64,000 nt of DNA from Helicobacter suis (GTDB lineage Bacteria; Campylobacterota; Campylobacteria; Campylobacterales; Helicobacteraceae), in assembly GCF_902196125.1 (NCBI RefSeq), contig NZ_CABIKG010000008.1:1-64000 (forward strand), given 5' to 3'. A model generated the notes under the pieces. It saw only the letters and a program-made list of their open reading frames with translations. It was not told the origin of the DNA and did no database searches. Each line of letters opens with the position of its first letter. Position 1 is the first letter of the stretch. Below are positions 20,644 to 29,849 of this stretch, one piece after another. The translations under genes and the position numbers were made by a program.

Positions 20644-21960
20644 TTATGTTTTAGGGAGTTTATCAAAAAACCGGTAGTAACCCTGAGCTTTATTAATTTG
20701 GGGGGCGCGTGTTAGCACCAAATCCCCCTCTTTCATTTCTTGACTCACACTACTACCCGCCCCGATAAGCACATGGGAGGGGATATTTAGAGGGGCGATA
20801 AGCTGGGTATCACTACCGATGAATACATTTTCTCCAATGGTGATAGAGTGCTTGTTTTTGCCGTCATAATTACAAGTGATCACCCCCGCCCCAATATTAG
20901 TTCCCTTTTGGATTTGACAATCCCCTAAATAGCTTAAATGCCCGGCCTTTACCCCGCTTAATTGGGCGTTTTTGATCTCTACAAAATTACCCACATGGCT
21001 ATTTTTGATAGAACAACCCGGGCGAATATGGGCAAGTGGCCCAACACTGCTAGCTATGATTGTACTTTGTTCAATCACACTATGGGCTTTAATGTGTGCA
21101 TCTTTAAGATAACAAGACCCTATGATACACACCCCCTGTTCTAAAATACAATTCCCTTCAAAAACCACGCCTTTTTCTAAATAGATTGTGTGTTCTAAGT
21201 GCATGCACACGCCTAAATCCATTGCCCTTTGGCGTAACCTCTTAAGCATCACTTCCTCAGCTTTTGCGCGTTCACTTTGGGAGTTAACGCCTAAAAAGTG
21301 GGTTGGGTTGACAAATATAGGGGTAAATTCTACCCCTGCTTTAGTTGCTAACTGCACTAACTGGGTTAAATAGTATTCTTTTTGTGCGTTTGAATTATCT
21401 AGCTTAGGTAGAAATGTCTTTAAAAGTGCGCGATTAAAGAGATAAACCCCAGCATTGAGGGTATCAAGGGCTAGAGTAGTTGTATTGGCGTCCTTTTGCT
21501 CAATAATGGCTTTGACTTTTCCTTGCTTGAGTTGTACACGCCCATAGCCGGCTGGATTTTCTAGTTTAAAAACCCCAATAGCATTATTTGTTTGGTTAAT
21601 AAAGGGTTGTAGCGCCTCTTTGCTGATTAAAGGCATGTCAGCATTCAGGATTAATACATGGGAGTGGGCAGTATCAAGGGGGTTTTTATCTTCATTCATG
21701 AGTGCTCCCCCAGTACCCGGGAAGTCTGGATTTTGTAAATGTAAAGAGAGGGGCGTATCTTTAAATGCCTTTTTAATCACCGCCTCTATTTTCTCATGTT
21801 GGTGTTGCAAGATCACATGTACATCATCACTAATACAAAGTGCTTCTTGTAAAACCCAAAGCAGCATTTCCTGCCCACAAATTTTATGCAAAACTTTAGG
21901 CAAAGAAGAGCGCATGCGAGTCCCCTTACCCGCTGCTAAAATCACAACCGAAACCGCCAT
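20644..21960 (-). CDS. glmU: Bifunctional GlmU: glucosamine-1-P acetyltransferase / GlcNAc-1-P uridyltransferase
   Basis: Makes UDP-GlcNAc for peptidoglycan and LPS. 438 residues. The N-terminal pyrophosphorylase has [19 protein letters not shown] (8-26); the C-terminal half is a left-handed beta helix of hexapeptide repeats (about 230-420) with [13 protein letters not shown]. Divergent from fliP, as these genes are also neighbours in H. pylori. Confidence 0.96.
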   Translation of the reverse strand: MAVSVVILAAGKGTRMRSSLPKVLHKICGQEMLLWVLQEALCISDDVHVILQHQHEKIEAVIKKAFKDTPLSLHLQNPDFPGTGGALMNEDKNPLDTAHSHVLILNADMPLISKEALQPFINQTNNAIGVFKLENPAGYGRVQLKQGKVKAIIEQKDANTTTLALDTLNAGVYLFNRALLKTFLPKLDNSNAQKEYYLTQLVQLATKAGVEFTPIFVNPTHFLGVNSQSERAKAEEVMLKRLRQRAMDLGVCMHLEHTIYLEKGVVFEGNCILEQGVCIIGSCYLKDAHIKAHSVIEQSTIIASSVGPLAHIRPGCSIKNSHVGNFVEIKNAQLSGVKAGHLSYLGDCQIQKGTNIGAGVITCNYDGKNKHSITIGENVFIGSDTQLIAPLNIPSHVLIGAGSSVSQEMKEGDLVLTRAPQINKAQGYYRFFDKLPKT

Positions 21961-22032
21961 TAATCCCCTTTAGGCAATTTTAACATCAGGCTTATTATAC
22001 TCAAAGTTTCTCATCTCTCTTCCAAAGGTCCA

Positions 22033-22788
22033 TTGTTGCGCTTTTTTTTCTTTTGGGCTATTTTGGCTTTTTCTCTAGCATGCGCTGCAACGCTTAAAGA
22101 CCCAGTAATCCCTACGATTAATCTCTCACTTACTGCCCCCCATACACCTACACAGCTTGTAACAACTCTAAATGTTGTGTTGGTATTAACCCTTCTAGTG
22201 CTAGCCCCCTCGCTTATTTTAGTGATGACAAGTTTTATCCGTCTCATTGTGGTTTTTTCTTTTCTGCGTACAGCTCTAGGCACGCAACAAACCCCGCCCA
22301 CACAAATTTTAGTCTCTCTAGCGCTTATCTTGACCTTTTTTATCATGGAACCTGCGGCTAAACAAAGCTATGAAAGCGCGATCAAACCCTATTTAGCAGA
22401 AAAGATTTCTTATACAGAGGCTTTTGAAAAGGGAATTGTACCCTTTAAAGAATTTATGCTTAAAAACACCCGTGAAAAAGATTTAGCCCTCTTTTTTAGA
22501 ATCCGCCATTTAGAAAATCCTAAAAACGCTGCTGCTGTGCCCTTAAATATCTTAGTACCCGCCTTTATGATTAGTGAGCTTAAAACGGCCTTTCAGATTG
22601 GCTTTTTACTCTACTTACCTTTTTTGGTAATTGATATGGTGGTGAGTTCTATTTTAATGGCTATGGGTATGATGATGTTACCCCCAGTGATGATCTCCTT
22701 ACCCTTTAAAATTTTAGTTTTTATTTTAGTAGACGGGTTTAATCTCTTAGTAGAAAATTTAGTGGCTAGCTTTAGGCATATTTCTTAA
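22033..22788 (+). CDS. fliP: Flagellar export gate protein FliP
   Basis: 251-residue membrane protein of the flagellar type III export gate. It has a signal-like first helix, three or four further helices and family motifs TSFIRLIVVFSFLRTALG and MGMMMLPPVMISLPFK. The TTG start follows AAAGG. In the sequenced H. pylori strain 26695 fliP is split by a frameshift; here it is intact. The 3' end overlaps the opposing membrane gene by 30 bases. Confidence 0.94.
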   Translation: MLRFFFFWAILAFSLACAATLKDPVIPTINLSLTAPHTPTQLVTTLNVVLVLTLLVLAPSLILVMTSFIRLIVVFSFLRTALGTQQTPPTQILVSLALILTFFIMEPAAKQSYESAIKPYLAEKISYTEAFEKGIVPFKEFMLKNTREKDLALFFRIRHLENPKNAAAVPLNILVPAFMISELKTAFQIGFLLYLPFLVIDMVVSSILMAMGMMMLPPVMISLPFKILVFILVDGFNLLVENLVASFRHIS

Positions 22789-23229
22789 AGCGCGGCTACA
22801 AAATGAAAAACAAAGCAAAACTAGAAGGATTTTAAAAACAATCTCGCTTTGTGTGTGCATTTGGGCAAATTTTTGAGTTGTAGTATAAGCACTCCCTAGA
22901 CTTTGAGCCCTAAGAATAAAGGGCGTGTAATAAAAGCTAAAGAGAAAAATCAAAACAGAACTAGCTAGATGAGATAGGCGTAAAAGAATGGCTTTTTTGA
23001 GTATTAAACTATCTAGCACTAAGATACAAGCTAGGGCGTTTAAAACCCAGTTAGAGCGGATAAAAATATGACTCATTAAAATACCTGCATCATAGCGGGT
23101 AAGAGGTGTGGGTAAAATACCAGAGGTTTTAAAAATAATAGGGGCTACACAGGCTCCGGTAAAAATTACAATCCCAACCCCCATACCTATGAATAAAAGA
23201 ACTAAAACCCCCCATGAACGCGCTAACAA
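22759..23229 (-). CDS. Four-helix membrane protein, DUF4149-like
   Basis: Hydrophobic protein with about four helices and GACVAPIIF after the first, resembling DUF4149/TMEM205 proteins of unknown role. The frame is open back to 23328, but that part overlaps the upstream outer membrane protein gene. A TTG at 23229 just after that gene's stop is the likelier start (156 residues). It overlaps the end of fliP on the other strand. Start and family are uncertain. Confidence 0.5.
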   Translation of the reverse strand: MLARSWGVLVLLFIGMGVGIVIFTGACVAPIIFKTSGILPTPLTRYDAGILMSHIFIRSNWVLNALACILVLDSLILKKAILLRLSHLASSVLIFLFSFYYTPFILRAQSLGSAYTTTQKFAQMHTQSEIVFKILLVLLCFSFCSRALRNMPKASH

Positions 23230-23233
23230 AGGA

Positions 23234-23872
23234 TTAAAAAAGAAAGTAATAGGCGGCTGTAAAAGCCCAATCGCGTTTGAGGGAAAGATAAGTATTTTCC
23301 ATAACAGGGGTGTACATGTGCGTAACACGCATAGGGATTTTAACCCCTAACTCAAAAGCGCTATGTCTAGCCACCACAAGCCTTGCCCCTGCATTAAACA
23401 TCCATTGAAATTGTGTGGCATTGCTCCCATTGATCGCAGACCAAGTATTGCCCCCTACAGCCACCCCGCCAAAAACACCAAAATTAGATCGCTCCCCATT
23501 GAATAAATTAATGAGTAAATCTATTCCCACCCCATAACCGGATAAATTAAAGGTATTTCTACCAAAATACGAGGCATTGTTATACACAACCTTACCAAAG
23601 TTAGTTAGCCCCCAGTTATAAAAGCCATAATAACGCAACCCAAAATACCCCTTTTGTCCAAAAAGCTGGTTATAACCTATATGCACCCCTATACCTTGAG
23701 TGATGGCACTACGATCAGCATAGCTAGGGGTTTGATCGTGTAAAATACGCGCTTTAAAAGTAGAACCCCCCACTTCATACATTGCGCCTACAAAAAAGGC
23801 GCTTTGTTCTGCTTGTAAATTCCCTATTAGAGTTAGTGCTCCGGCTAGAATTAAAGTTTTTGATAATTGCAT
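23234..23872 (-). CDS. Helicobacter outer membrane protein (Hop/Hor-type barrel)
   Basis: 212 residues with a cleavable signal peptide ending at LQA (about residue 21). Alternating aromatic strands (GYFGLRYYGFYNWG, FGVFGGVAVGGNTW) end with an aromatic C-terminal Phe, the beta-barrel assembly signal. ATG at 23872 with AAAGGAA; an upstream in-frame start overlaps the FlgG-like gene and is less likely. Related to the short barrels at 28055 and 58801. Porin or adhesin role unknown. Confidence 0.82.
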   Translation of the reverse strand: MQLSKTLILAGALTLIGNLQAEQSAFFVGAMYEVGGSTFKARILHDQTPSYADRSAITQGIGVHIGYNQLFGQKGYFGLRYYGFYNWGLTNFGKVVYNNASYFGRNTFNLSGYGVGIDLLINLFNGERSNFGVFGGVAVGGNTWSAINGSNATQFQWMFNAGARLVVARHSAFELGVKIPMRVTHMYTPVMENTYLSLKRDWAFTAAYYFLF

Positions 23873-23882
23873 TAAATTTCCT

Positions 23883-24698
23883 TTATGCACGCAGGGCTAA
23901 CTTATTAATGGCCTCTGTATGCATGTCATCCATATGGGTTTTTAAAACTTTAGAATACATGTCTACTAGGCGGTTAGCCTCAATTAAGCGAGTCATTTCA
24001 AGTACAGCATTTACATTGCTTTTTTCTAGGAAGTGTTGGCGCACAATAGGCGCATTAAGTTCTACTCTTTCTGCCATTTTTTCTTGTGGGTAGGTGTATA
24101 AATTATTGCCTATTTTCTTTAAAAACTTTTGGCTTTCAAAGCCTACAATGGCTAAATTACCCCCCGGCACTTCCTCATCACCCTGTCTAAAAAATACCGC
24201 CCCATTAGGATTAACACTTACACTAGATCCGGGCAACATTTGAATCCCTGCTTGGTTTTGAATACCCCCACGGCTTAGTACATGGTAGCCCTCTTTGGTG
24301 CTTAAAAACCCCTGTGAATCAATGGTAAAACTCCCATCTCGCGTAAAAGCCACCCCCTGCGGGGTTTGCACGGCAAAATAGGCGTTAGAATCACTTAAAG
24401 CAAAATCTAGTTCATTATCTGTCTTTTGCATAGGGCCTAGGCTATAATCGGTGTAGCGCTCGGTAATAATAGGCACGCGATTAAGATTACGGTTGAGGTA
24501 TTTAGCCGCTTGTTTGGTTTGATCGTGTAGGGGGAGTTTATCGCGGTAGTTTTGATAAAGCCGTAAAAAATCGCCCACCACCACATCATCGCGCTTAAAG
24601 CCGGGGGTGTTTAAATTAGCTAAATTATTAGAAATTTGATCTAATTTATTAAACTCATTAACCATTCCACCGGTAGCAGCATAGTAGCCATTTGTCAT
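23883..24698 (-). CDS. FlgG/FlgF-like flagellar rod protein
   Basis: 271-residue flagellar basal-body rod family protein. The N-terminal rod motif is LDQISNNLANLNTPGFKR (about 19-36) and the C-terminal motif SNVNAVLEMTRLIEANR. Between them lies a DUF1078-type beta domain with DNELDFAL and TRDGSF. It matches the second, FlgG-like copy of H. pylori (HP1092), better than the canonical distal rod protein. ATG at 24698 with TAGGAG, and TATAAT at 24723-24728. Divergent from dedA. Confidence 0.88.
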   Translation of the reverse strand: MTNGYYAATGGMVNEFNKLDQISNNLANLNTPGFKRDDVVVGDFLRLYQNYRDKLPLHDQTKQAAKYLNRNLNRVPIITERYTDYSLGPMQKTDNELDFALSDSNAYFAVQTPQGVAFTRDGSFTIDSQGFLSTKEGYHVLSRGGIQNQAGIQMLPGSSVSVNPNGAVFFRQGDEEVPGGNLAIVGFESQKFLKKIGNNLYTYPQEKMAERVELNAPIVRQHFLEKSNVNAVLEMTRLIEANRLVDMYSKVLKTHMDDMHTEAINKLALRA

Positions 24699-24722
24699 AT
24701 AGACTCCTAAAACTTTTGTGTT

Positions 24723-24728
24723 ATTATA
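24723..24728 (-). promoter_or_regulatory. -10 box of the FlgG-like gene
   Basis: TATAAT with an upstream GG on the minus strand, 24 bases before the ATG. This points to vegetative sigma-80 control. Confidence 0.5.
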
Positions 24729-24751
24729 CCCTAAAATTCTCAAGGACTAGC

Positions 24752-25330
24752 GTGCAAGAAAGCCTCCAGCATTTCCAAGATATGTTTAATACATGGGGTT
24801 ATTTATTATTATTTGTGTATTCTCTTGGAAGTGGCTATGTGGGGATTGTGCTAGCTGGGATTTTAAGCGCTGGGGGGCACATGGATATTAAAATGAGCAT
24901 GCTAGTAGCGGGTTTGGGTAATTTTGTGGGGAGTTGTTTACTGGTCTATGTAGGGCGTACCCAAAAAAAAGAATTACATGCCTATTTAACCAAACACAGA
25001 CGCAAATTTGCTTTAATTTATATCTGGATACGCAAATACGGCGCGTGGTTGATCTTTATTAACAAGTATATTTATGGGGTTAAAACTATGGTGCCCCTAG
25101 CCATTGGTTTAAGTAAGTTTGATTTTAAACGCTTTGTATGGCTTAATGCTCTCTCTTGTGTGCTTTGGGCTTTGATCTTGAGTTTACTAGCCTACTATGC
25201 TAGTACTTGGATGCGCCACTCTTTAGAACAAAGTAGCGCCTACTCTTATGTTTTACCCTTAATTTTTATAGGATTTCTCATCATTTTATGGCTTTTCATT
25301 GTTAGATTAAGCAAGAAAATTAATCGTTAA
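24752..25330 (+). CDS. DedA family membrane protein
   Basis: 192-residue DedA/Tvp38 relative, a family that moves undecaprenyl phosphate or other phospholipids across the inner membrane. The reentrant motif region is NTWGYLLLFVYSLGSGYVGIVLAG, and FINKYIYGVKTMVPLAIG carries the second conserved basic/proline motif. The GTG at 24752 follows AAGGA; the frame extends further upstream but only across the opposing promoter. About five helices. Confidence 0.85.
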   Translation: MQESLQHFQDMFNTWGYLLLFVYSLGSGYVGIVLAGILSAGGHMDIKMSMLVAGLGNFVGSCLLVYVGRTQKKELHAYLTKHRRKFALIYIWIRKYGAWLIFINKYIYGVKTMVPLAIGLSKFDFKRFVWLNALSCVLWALILSLLAYYASTWMRHSLEQSSAYSYVLPLIFIGFLIILWLFIVRLSKKINR

Positions 25331-25384
25331 CACGCAGTTATTTTAAAAAGTGTAGCGTTAAAGCCTCAACTAAAGGAGATTTTC

Positions 25385-25561
25385 ATGAAAATTAAGTGGT
25401 TTGTTGTTTCTATCCTGAGTGGTGTTTTGGTGATGGGTTGTACTAAAACTGCAAGTACGGCTAATTGTTCAAATAAAAAACCCGTCGCTACAAAAGGTCT
25501 AGCCCAACAAGCTCCCTCAGATCAATGCCCCAATGATGGCGAACCTAAACAAGTAGAATAA
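25385..25561 (+). CDS. Small lipoprotein
   Basis: 58-residue protein with an N-terminal signal and a lipobox at VMGC (lipidated Cys19), then a polar tail with two further cysteines. ATG at 25385 is preceded by AAAGGAGA at good spacing. No homologue recognised. It follows dedA by 54 bases on the same strand. Confidence 0.72.
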   Translation: MKIKWFVVSILSGVLVMGCTKTASTANCSNKKPVATKGLAQQAPSDQCPNDGEPKQVE

Positions 25562-25634
25562 ACAGCTAATCTAATAGATTTTTAGCTAGTGTTGCTTGTT
25601 TTTAACAAATTACCTACTTAGGATTTTGCTACAG

Positions 25635-28049
25635 CTAAAAAAAGGTGGTAAAGTCCATAAAAATATCTGTACTTTTGTAACTATCAATGAGTTTAAGGCT
25701 ACCATTTGGATCAAGGCTACGGGTTTGATTAACTAGCGGAATGTGTGCGCCCAAACTCCATTTAAAACGGTTAAACCGTGCGCTTATGCCCACCGTTGCA
25801 TCAATGTTTAAATCATAGCGCATAAGCGAGCCCCCAAAATAATTCGCATTCCAAAAGTTTACCACCCCTAAAAGCCCGGCAAATAAGCCATAAGCCCTAA
25901 CTTTTACATGCCCTATTCTAGGAAGCCCCATTTTAGGTACGCTAATCTTGCTATAAATATTAAAAAGTAAATTACTCCCCACGCCTAGCTGGTAGCGGTT
26001 AAGATTGTTGATACTGCTTTGTGTGCCCATATACAAATAACGGTAGCCCGCATAGCCATAATAAGACATTCCCACAAAGGAATTAAAATATTTTTGATAC
26101 CCAGCAGTTGTAAAAAGCCCTATTCTTAAAGAGTTTGAGCGCATGTTTTTAGTAGAAAAAGTAACTAATGGTGCTTGGGGTTTTTGTACTTGGGGCAGAT
26201 TAGCCGCGTTAGTGCTAATAGGGATAATGCCGGTAGGGGTAGTGGGGGTTAAAGTAGGGATATTAGGCATAGAGGGGATAGAAAAGAGTGGGATAGATTG
26301 AAAATTTTTTGCATTATTATAAGCGGTTTGAGCGGTGTTGATATTAGTTTGTGCAATACCTAATTGTGCATCAATTTCTTCTTCTACTCTTTGTGTATTG
26401 CTATTTGCATCCGTATTGGGTAAGAATCCAAAATAACTCAAAAAGATCGCATTTGCCCATGAGTTATACCAACATACACCGTAGCCTTGTGAAAAGCTCA
26501 TGCCTACAGTGGGGCTACTATCGCAGTACTGCACATTGGGTAATGATTTATAAGAGGAGGGTAATGGAACAGACGGTTTGCCTTGCTCTTTATACGGGGG
26601 AGTATAATGAGGTTCTACACCGCTCATGATCCATATAGGATTAAGTACAAAAAAATTTAGCATATCTGGTATAAAAGTATTAGCATAAGCTTCTACAATA
26701 GTATTTGCCTGCGTGAAATTACCATTATTTAAATCTCCCTCTAGCAAGGTGTAGAGATAAGAGCTTGTTGTAAAATTTCCCTTAAACCCTGCAGCGCCTA
26801 CATAATTGTTTAAAATATTAAAAAAAGTTCCCATTTCAGAGGAATGGTAATTAGCCTTCTCAATGTAATACTTACCTGATCCTATTTGTAATTTTGAAGG
26901 ATCAAAGAGTGTATCCCACACATCTTTATAGCTTAAGCCATATTTTGTAAGTGCGTTATTAAAGTTGGTGAGGGCTGCAGTAGTGCCACCTGCTACCCCA
27001 CAGCTTGATGAAGTAGAACCATAAATTACAATATTAAAAACACAAGTATCGCCAGCATCAATATAGTTTTCGTGTGCGGCGTTATTTAAAGAATAGGTTA
27101 CTCCGTCTGCATAGTTCACCCACTGGTTATGAAAAGCCCGTCCCAGTATGTAGGATATATCCAAAACTTGGTTTAGGGCATTTGTAATATCTGCATTTTT
27201 AATCGCATTTAAATTATCAAGATTTTGCGTATTTGTCCGTACAATGGCTTGGTTTACCTGATTTAAAGTAGTTGCATCTTGGCTATATGTGCTTACCATT
27301 TGATTAATATCGCTAGAGAGAGTTATAATTGCTTGAGAAACTTCAGAGGGGGTTAGAGAAGAAATATTACTACCATTTGTATTTAAAGGCGGGGGGAGAG
27401 ATAGGGGGGTGTAGTATTTGCATGGACTCTTAGAAGATGAGGAAGGAAGGGGTGGGATTGATTCGCATAAATCCTTAGCAATTTGCTCATTTATGCTATT
27501 TAGCGAGTTAAAAGTACTGATAGCCTGTTTAAGTGTCTTTAAATTTTGGGTGTAAGCTTGGTTAATCTGAGTCTCATCATGTTTAAGCGCTTGTTGTGCG
27601 CTGTTGATGAGTTGTTGGTTTTCTTTGTTATAGGAGTTGATCGTATTGTTAAGGTATTGTTGGTAGGCAGATAAAGAACTCTTGACACTAGCCAGCAGAT
27701 TTTTAACATCTGGATTTTTAGCTAATGCGTCTAATTTATCAACAAGGTGATCTAGGGCTACTGAGGAGGGGTTTGCCTCTTGGAGTTGCTGCGCTAATTT
27801 TTTAAGCTGGGTAATGGTTTGTTCTTTATTATCTTGCAAAGAGGAAATAGCTTTGTCATAGGCGCTAATTTCGGCTTGGTAGGCTTGCTGGGCTTGAGTA
27901 TTAATTGAGCTAGCATTGCTACTTTGCATAATATCCCCCGGTCCCCCTCCCATGCCAAAGGAAAGAAAGGGGCCATCTAAATAAGAGGAGTAGGGGTGGG
28001 CTTGGATAAAAGAAAATAGCAGAAAGAAAAGAAAAGCTAATCTTAACAT
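25635..28049 (-). CDS. Large Helicobacter outer membrane protein with long coiled-coil extracellular region
   Basis: 804 residues. Signal peptide ends near HPYSS (about residue 18), then a short conserved segment SYLDGPFLSFGMGGG, then about 580 residues rich in Gln, Asn, Ser and Thr with coiled-coil character (about 45-290) and paired cysteines. A C-terminal barrel (about 635-804) ends with Phe. The barrel and the N-terminal segment resemble the 28055 protein; the middle is extra. Architecture fits Hop-family adhesins. ATG at 28049, five bases after the upstream stop, so one operon. Ligand unknown. Confidence 0.85.
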   Translation of the reverse strand: MLRLAFLFFLLFSFIQAHPYSSYLDGPFLSFGMGGGPGDIMQSSNASSINTQAQQAYQAEISAYDKAISSLQDNKEQTITQLKKLAQQLQEANPSSVALDHLVDKLDALAKNPDVKNLLASVKSSLSAYQQYLNNTINSYNKENQQLINSAQQALKHDETQINQAYTQNLKTLKQAISTFNSLNSINEQIAKDLCESIPPLPSSSSKSPCKYYTPLSLPPPLNTNGSNISSLTPSEVSQAIITLSSDINQMVSTYSQDATTLNQVNQAIVRTNTQNLDNLNAIKNADITNALNQVLDISYILGRAFHNQWVNYADGVTYSLNNAAHENYIDAGDTCVFNIVIYGSTSSSCGVAGGTTAALTNFNNALTKYGLSYKDVWDTLFDPSKLQIGSGKYYIEKANYHSSEMGTFFNILNNYVGAAGFKGNFTTSSYLYTLLEGDLNNGNFTQANTIVEAYANTFIPDMLNFFVLNPIWIMSGVEPHYTPPYKEQGKPSVPLPSSYKSLPNVQYCDSSPTVGMSFSQGYGVCWYNSWANAIFLSYFGFLPNTDANSNTQRVEEEIDAQLGIAQTNINTAQTAYNNAKNFQSIPLFSIPSMPNIPTLTPTTPTGIIPISTNAANLPQVQKPQAPLVTFSTKNMRSNSLRIGLFTTAGYQKYFNSFVGMSYYGYAGYRYLYMGTQSSINNLNRYQLGVGSNLLFNIYSKISVPKMGLPRIGHVKVRAYGLFAGLLGVVNFWNANYFGGSLMRYDLNIDATVGISARFNRFKWSLGAHIPLVNQTRSLDPNGSLKLIDSYKSTDIFMDFTTFF

Positions 28050-28054
28050 CACAT

Positions 28055-28747
28055 CTAAAAAACCCGTGTAAAATTCATAAAAATTTGGGTACTTTTATAG
28101 TTATCTATAATATCAAGGGTTTCTAACCCACCGCTTCCATTAGGGATTTTAATCACGCGGATTTGATTAGTAAGCGGGACATAAACCCCTAAACTCCATT
28201 TAAAATGATCGGTACGCAAACTAATACCTAAAGTAGCGTTGAGATTAGCGTTGTTGTTGACATAGCTATGGCTTTGATCTAAGAGGCTTTCAGTCCAGAT
28301 ATTAACCATGGCTAGTAAGCCGCCAAAAAAGCCGTATGCCTGCATTTTAGGGTGGGCTTTGTCTGCGTTTTTGATCTTGCTATAGACATTAAAAAGCATG
28401 TTAGCGCCAAAACCTAAGGTGTAGCGGTTGACATTATTTAAATCGCTAGCCATTTTCATGGCGTTATTCATATACAAATAGCGGTAGCCAAAATAGCCAT
28501 AATAAGAGACCCCAAAAAAGGGCGTGAAATATCTTTGATACCCCCCTTCTGTTTGCATGCCTATTTGTAAAGAGTTGTACCGTCCATGTCCTGTTGGCTC
28601 TAAGGGGGGTTGTTTGGAGATTAAAACACTTCCGCCCCCAAGATTCATACCCAAAGAGAAAAAACCCCCACTAAGATAAGAGGCAAAAGAGCGGGCGTCT
28701 GCGACTACAAAAAAAAAAAAAACGGATAGAGCTAAAAACCTTATCAT
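28055..28747 (-). CDS. Helicobacter outer membrane protein with T14 tract in its signal peptide
   Basis: 230-residue short barrel protein. The signal peptide contains four consecutive Phe encoded by a run of 14 T. Mature start RSFASYLSGGFFSLGM resembles the larger neighbour, and barrel strands such as FFGVSYYGYFGYRYLYM match it closely. C-terminal residue Phe. ATG at 28747 with AGGTGA ahead; the preceding TTG is in frame. First gene of a two-gene operon, preceded by 1.1 kb without genes. The frame is currently open (ON). Confidence 0.85.
   Translation of the reverse strand: MIRFLALSVFFFFVVADARSFASYLSGGFFSLGMNLGGGSVLISKQPPLEPTGHGRYNSLQIGMQTEGGYQRYFTPFFGVSYYGYFGYRYLYMNNAMKMASDLNNVNRYTLGFGANMLFNVYSKIKNADKAHPKMQAYGFFGGLLAMVNIWTESLLDQSHSYVNNNANLNATLGISLRTDHFKWSLGVYVPLTNQIRVIKIPNGSGGLETLDIIDNYKSTQIFMNFTRVF
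28709..28722. repeat. A14/T14 homopolymer in an outer membrane protein signal-peptide region
   Basis: Fourteen consecutive A on the plus strand, T14 in the gene, within the first 20 codons. A change of one base shifts the frame and ends the protein early. Confidence 0.9.
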
Positions 28748-28973
28748 CAAATCACCTAAATTCTAAAACCATTACTCCAAGAAAAAACTTGAGAAATTTG
28801 CCTAGAAACGGCCTTTTGAGTGTAGCACAAATCTAATAAATTATATCCAATGTTTGGGGTTTATAGCTATTTAATCAACTTTCCTACCCCAAACTTCCAT
28901 GAAATCAACCCCTAAAACTAGCCAAAAAGTCTAAAATCTTTAGTATTGGAACACTTTAGCGCTAGCTAAAGCT

Positions 28974-29088
28974 TGCAAGCTTAAGCTAACAGATTATAAG
29001 AGCTAAGGGCTTTGTGTTGTAGTGGGGGTATCCATAAAATCCCCTAGTTTTGGCGCGGGGAGTGTGTTAAATGGCTATGTTTATTCTC
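28974..29088 (+). repeat. 115-bp direct repeat, copy A
   Basis: Nearly the same as 29447-29563, with scattered substitutions. Contains a short hairpin CCCC...GGGG around 29041-29060 and the motif GAGCTAAGGGCTTTGTG. Confidence 0.85.
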
Positions 29089-29149
29089 TAGGAGATTAAA
29101 ATTAATCATTCTTTAAAAATCCTATAGGGTAATGGTTAGCTTAGCATTC

Positions 29150-29290
29150 TTGACATACTCCCCATAGCTTAAGCTTGTAGGATTGATTAGAATCATCAAG
29201 GCTTGGTAGCTAGGTCGGTCTGTAGCCTCTACTCTTTAGAGTTAAGCCCTTACTCTGAGGATTATAAAACAAAACCTTTGGCATGGCGCT
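29150..29290 (-). mobile_element. Possible IS200/IS605 right-end relic
   Basis: On the minus strand the stretch ends GGGGAGTATGTCAA, which I recall as a common terminal sequence of IS605-type elements. It is preceded by inverted repeats around an ACTCTTTAGAGT palindrome. No tnpA or tnpB nearby. Family call rests on pattern memory only. Confidence 0.35.
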
Positions 29291-29446
29291 CTTTATCCTC
29301 ATATCTAAAGCTAGGGGCTTTGTGGCGTAGTTGGCAGGCGTAAGTTGTAGGGAATACTTTGCTAAACAAGTCTAAAGTGGGTTTTTGGGCACTTATGTAA
29401 AAACCTCTTATTAGCTACTTTTGTTTTACTACTAACGCCAAAAGTC

Positions 29447-29563
29447 TGCAAGATTAAGCTAACAGATCATAAGAGCTAAGGGCTTTGTGTTGTAGTGGGG
29501 GTATCTATAAAATCCCCTAGCTTTGGGTGCGGGGAGTGTATTAAAATGGTTATGTTTATTCTC
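29447..29563 (+). repeat. 117-bp direct repeat, copy B
   Basis: Second copy of the 28974-29088 repeat. The downstream 130 bases (GCTAAACAA, GGGTTTTT, ACTTATG and neighbouring words) also resemble the stretch before this copy, so the underlying unit is about 245 bp. Confidence 0.85.
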
Positions 29564-29849
29564 GCTAAACAAATCCAAAACGGGTTTTTAGACGCTTTAG
29601 CGTTGTATTAAGATTATCAAAGCTATTAGAGAAAAGGCGTTACTTATGCAAAAACTCTTAATCTATTTTAGTTCTACCACTAACTAAAAACCTACAAGCT
29701 TAAGCTAAGCGAATTAAGACGCTTGCTAAAAGTTTTAGATTGTAGTGAGGGTATCTATTCTAAAGAGGAAAAGTTACCAGCCTTAGCTGACCTTGATGAT
29801 CCTAAAACCCCCAGCTTTGGGCGCGGGGTTAAAACAGGTAGGTAAATAA

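Larger units (their letters stand above)
28751..29849. other. 1.1-kb region without genes, rich in degenerate repeats and palindromes
   Basis: No convincing reading frame on either strand. Contains two 115-bp direct repeats (28974 and 29447), a third degenerate copy (about 29695-29840), a perfect palindrome CTTTAGC-GCTA-GCTAAAG at 28954-28971, and an IS605-end-like stretch (29150-29290). It lies between ytfJ and the outer membrane protein operon, all read on the minus strand, so it is also the leader region of that operon. Confidence 0.7.

Noticed and set aside
22011-22346. Open frame opposite the fliP 5' end
   Set aside because: Low-complexity basic translation, shadow of fliP.
28974-29563. 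CRISPR array
   Set aside because: The repeats are over 100 bp, only two or three copies, degenerate, and without regular spacers or cas genes.
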